Position numbers and translations under genes: made by a program. A model generated the notes under the pieces. The model was not told the DNA's origin. It made no database searches and was given only the letters and a program-made list of their open reading frames with translations. Shown here piece by piece: positions 61,061-64,000 of a DNA stretch of 64,000 nucleotides (positions are counted from its first letter, which is position 1; the number at the start of each line of letters is the position of its first letter). The stretch comes from Holothuria scabra. Lineage: Eukaryota; Echinodermata; Holothuroidea; Aspidochirotida; Holothuriidae. The stretch lies in assembly GCA_037179385.1 (NCBI GenBank), contig CM074190.1:4168284-4232283 (forward strand). Direction: 5' to 3'.

Positions 61061-62310
61061 TTGAAAATGTATTTCCACAATATCTCAAAAAGGAAAACTT
61101 GTTGGTCCTCATTCTTGGCATGTAGATGGCTCATATTGGGTAGATGATCCCTGCCATTTTTGGTCGGAGGTCAAAGGTCATAATGGGGCACTAGGTGTTA
61201 AAGTCTCAATGCCATGTTCACATAATATCTGGTGGCTGAGGTCTTGGACACTTTTTTTTTCATCAGCAAGGGAATCACAAAGCCTTTGGCTTTCTGGTTT
61301 TGAAAAAAAAAGATTAAAATTAAGATGTAAATCAGTGATTTTAAACAGTGTGATTAAAATCAAACAACCCTGTTAAATTACTACAGGACACCGTTCAGAG
61401 TAATGATCCTGAAAATGGATGGTTTTCTGGGTGACCACGTAATACTGAAACTTAATTGTGGTGAACAACTATTTGGAAAAAAAAGGGGAAAGTTTCTTTT
61501 AGCATGTGTACAACCCAATAAAAGAACTGTTATGGCTCAGTTTGTAACCAGTTGGTTAAACCTTTTTACAAGTTGTGCCTCACTGGTTTTTGATTCCTTG
61601 CCGAAGGCAGGCAAGCAATCTATGCGATGGTGATGTCGTGTGTGTGTATGTGTGTGTGTGTGTGTGTATGTGTGTGTATGTGTGTGTGTGACGCCTGCTT
61701 GTAAACACGATATCTCAAGAAGGGTAACCCCCAGGGATCTCAAACTTGGCATGTAGAATGTCCACATTGAGTAGATGGTCCCTATTTTTTTTGGTAGAGA
61801 TCAAAGGTCATTTGGGGTCACCAGAGGTCAAAATGTAAATACCTTGGAAATTGCTTGTAAACACGATATCTCCAGAAGGAAAAATGTGAGCAATCTCATA
61901 CTTACCATGCTGATTGTCCATATTGAGTAGATGGTCCCTATTGTTTTTGATGGAGGTCAAAGGTCATCTGGGGTCACCAGAGGAAAAAAGGTCAAAATCT
62001 TGTAAACACTGTATCTCAAGAAGGGAATATGTGAGGGATCTCATACATAGCAGGTGGATTGCCCATATTATGTAGATGATCACCATTATTTTTGGTGGAG
62101 GTCAAAGGTCATTTGGGGTCATTAGAGATGAAAAGCTCAAAAACTTGTAAACACCATATGTCAAGAAAGGTAACTGCCAGGAATCTCATATTTACCAAGT
62201 GGATTGTCCATATTGAGTAGATGACCCCTATTGTTTTTATTGGATGTCAAAGGTCATTTGGGGTCATCAGAGTTCAAAACATCTAAACCATGCAAACACT
62301 ACATCTCAAA
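61061..62310. repeat. Tandem repeat, period about 145 bp, with AGGTCA repeats
   Basis: Units restart with AAACACGATATCTCAAGAAG-like sequence near 61704, 61858, 62003, 62147 and 62293 (spacings 144-154 bp); an older unit lies at about 61070-61200. Each unit also holds CATATTGAGTAGATG and the block AGGTCAAAGGTCAT..GGGGTCA. A (TG)n microsatellite (61637-61690) interrupts the array. No coding meaning: frames break in every unit. Confidence 0.85.
61168..61180 (+). promoter_or_regulatory. Perfect DR1 nuclear-receptor-type site
   Basis: AGGTCAAAGGTCA, two AGGTCA half-sites separated by one A, the classical DR1 recognised by HNF4, COUP-TF and RXR heterodimers. Identical copies lie at 61954-61966 and 62099-62111, and one-mismatch copies at 61798 and near 62250. 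The sequence match is exact; binding is not shown. Confidence 0.45.
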
Positions 62311-64000
62311 AGAGTATAACTGTTGAAGTTAATATACATGAGCGGTTAGGGTGAAAGGGTACGAATAATTTGGCATGGGTAATGTAAAAGGCATAGGTTT
62401 ATAATTTTTTTGGAACAGTTCATTAACTTCACTAGGTAAATTCTTTAGTGAGGTAATTTTGAAAATGTATTTGTAAAGTAATGAAGCAAACTCATAGGAG
62501 GAAGGTCTTAGGTGCACAAAAAAAGGCACATCACATGGTAGAACACTGTGCAGTATGTTGATTCTGGCATGAAATTGTACCCTGTTATTACATTAAGTTC
62601 CAAGTATTAATACATGAAAAGTGGGCAGAGCAAAATATAAAATCTTAAAAGGCAAAATGTGTTCATCAGGCTAGCATACATGCTTCAATGCTCATGGGTA
62701 TGCTGATTTTGCAGCCACAAGTAAATAGATTTTCATGAAACTGATGTGGAACATGTGAGTTTAAACAGTCTGTACAAGGGTCATTTAGGGACATAGTCTG
62801 AAAATATTAGAAGATGCTTCTATGCACACTAAGTAGATGACTGATGTGGAACTTCATAAGTGTAAACTTTGAACAGAGAGTATTCTGTGTGATGCACAAG
62901 AATCTCTTTTATAACATACTTACATTGCTTTTTCAATAATCTTAAAGAAAAACCTGAAGAAAACATTAAATTTAGTGGCAAAAAGTGCTAATATTTGGCA
63001 ATCCTTGTGCCTACTGACCTCATGAGGACATGTGCATGCAAGCATGCATGAATTGGAAATGGGAATTGATTAGTTAGATATACCACAGTTAATTAGCTTT
63101 ACAAAAAAGAACCTAATTTATACTGATCATTTGGTATCAAATACCCTTCAGCGCACATGAACTGTCATTGCCTAATAGAGTGAATCAAATTGTGACTGAC
63201 CCATTCTTTGCCATTTGGTCACAGTTATCTGGCCTTATTTTTCACAGTTGACTGCCAGTTATCCCCACAACAGTGTCCTGAAGGATTACCTCATACAAAC
63301 ATACAGCTCAATTGACTTAAGCTTTTTACTGTATAAGTGGTGTTAATTGACTCTTATAAACCCTCTGAAGAAAGCTTATTTTTATCTCATTACATAACAA
63401 CCATGACAGCCCATTGTTTGTATATACTCCTATTTCCTGCCATTCTTGCATGCATTTAGTACTCTATTTGTGGTCAAAATGTCAGACCTCCATGAAAGTC
63501 ACACCTCTGCAAAATCAAGCATAAAATAACTGTCCACATTATCTTGTCTCATCTGACCACAAATAAAAGTTGTTTGCCTAGCCATTGTCTGGAGATGGAG
63601 AAGTTCATGTACACTTGATCAAGTTTCTAAACTGAAAGTCATCTTAGAAATACTGTAGCTTGACCCCCTTTAGAAATAGTGTCCTTTACATAAAAGCTGG
63701 TGGAATTGAACAAATAGTGTGTTTGTATTAGGATATTTGTTGAACACAGATTGAAACATTGGTGTCTATCTAGATTGGTGCTTCTGCTTTACATTTTCAA
63801 TATGCTCTACAGTGATTATTTATCACTTAAGTTTCATTGTAAAATTTGTTTTAAATTTTTGATAGGATAAAATGTATCAGCATACTACTTGCCTCATCTC
63901 TGCATATATCTGGATAACTGCACCCAAAAAGTAACCCCTATGTGAAGGATTATAGTTATGTCAAATATCATCATCGAGTGGGAATTCTTGTCTCACATTT
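62311..64000. other. Intronic or intergenic DNA, nothing recognised
   Basis: AT-rich sequence without a coding domain, transposon ends or RNA gene that I can support. The expected next exon of the RRM gene (RNP1 motif, RGFGFV-like) is not visible here. Confidence 0.45.

Noticed and set aside
56069..64000. Second exon of the RRM gene
   Set aside because: I looked for RNP1-like (RGFGFV) coding with splice sites on the plus strand and found none; the exon probably lies beyond the window.

Overview
This window is animal nuclear DNA, most likely from a marine invertebrate; an echinoderm or other deuterostome is a guess I cannot prove. It is AT-rich and intron-rich, with almost no long open reading frames and no bacterial-style gene packing. 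Degenerate retroelements, short transposons and microsatellites fill much of it. Only one piece of a likely host gene is clear: an RRM-type RNA-binding protein exon at 55,954-56,068, with splice signals on both sides.

Layout. 1-13 kb: mostly unrecognised intergenic or intronic DNA with one intact 285-bp hAT-type MITE (6,306-6,590). 13-21.3 kb: a retroelement patchwork. It holds a TTAA-bounded MITE, the 3' end of a CR1/L2-like LINE, a tRNA-derived SINE, a 667-bp fold-back hAT-type element, and at least five Penelope-like element (PLE) fragments lying between (TA)n arrays. Two PLE fragments still encode GIY-YIG endonuclease domains, and the set carries seven hammerhead-ribozyme-like motifs on both strands. 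21.3-33 kb: mostly unrecognised, with dispersed MITE copies. 33-46 kb: a GGAC microsatellite, a ~177-bp tandem repeat whose palindromic core recurs on both strands, two LINE RT fragments, an ORF1-like fragment, and several MITEs. 46.8-53.4 kb: an AGGCCTA-rich tract interrupted by a complete but defective BEL/Pao LTR retrotransposon (47,329-53,029, 5-bp target duplication GTGAG). 53.6-59.1 kb: a short tandem duplication, then two hAT-type elements with perfect 8-bp target duplications on either side of the RRM exon. 59-64 kb: apparently intron of that gene, with a ~145-bp tandem repeat whose units carry AGGTCA direct repeats.

The most notable signal is the PLE/(TA)n cluster at 14.8-21.2 kb. 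Small stem-loop motifs at PLE 3' ends fit the hammerhead core (CUGANGA, stem II, GAA, NUH, with complementary stem I arms). They share one extra A after the core box, and stem III is reduced to a 4-nt self-complementary sequence (ACGU, AGCU or AUAU), which suggests pairing between two copies. All of this was read by eye; no folding or database search was run.
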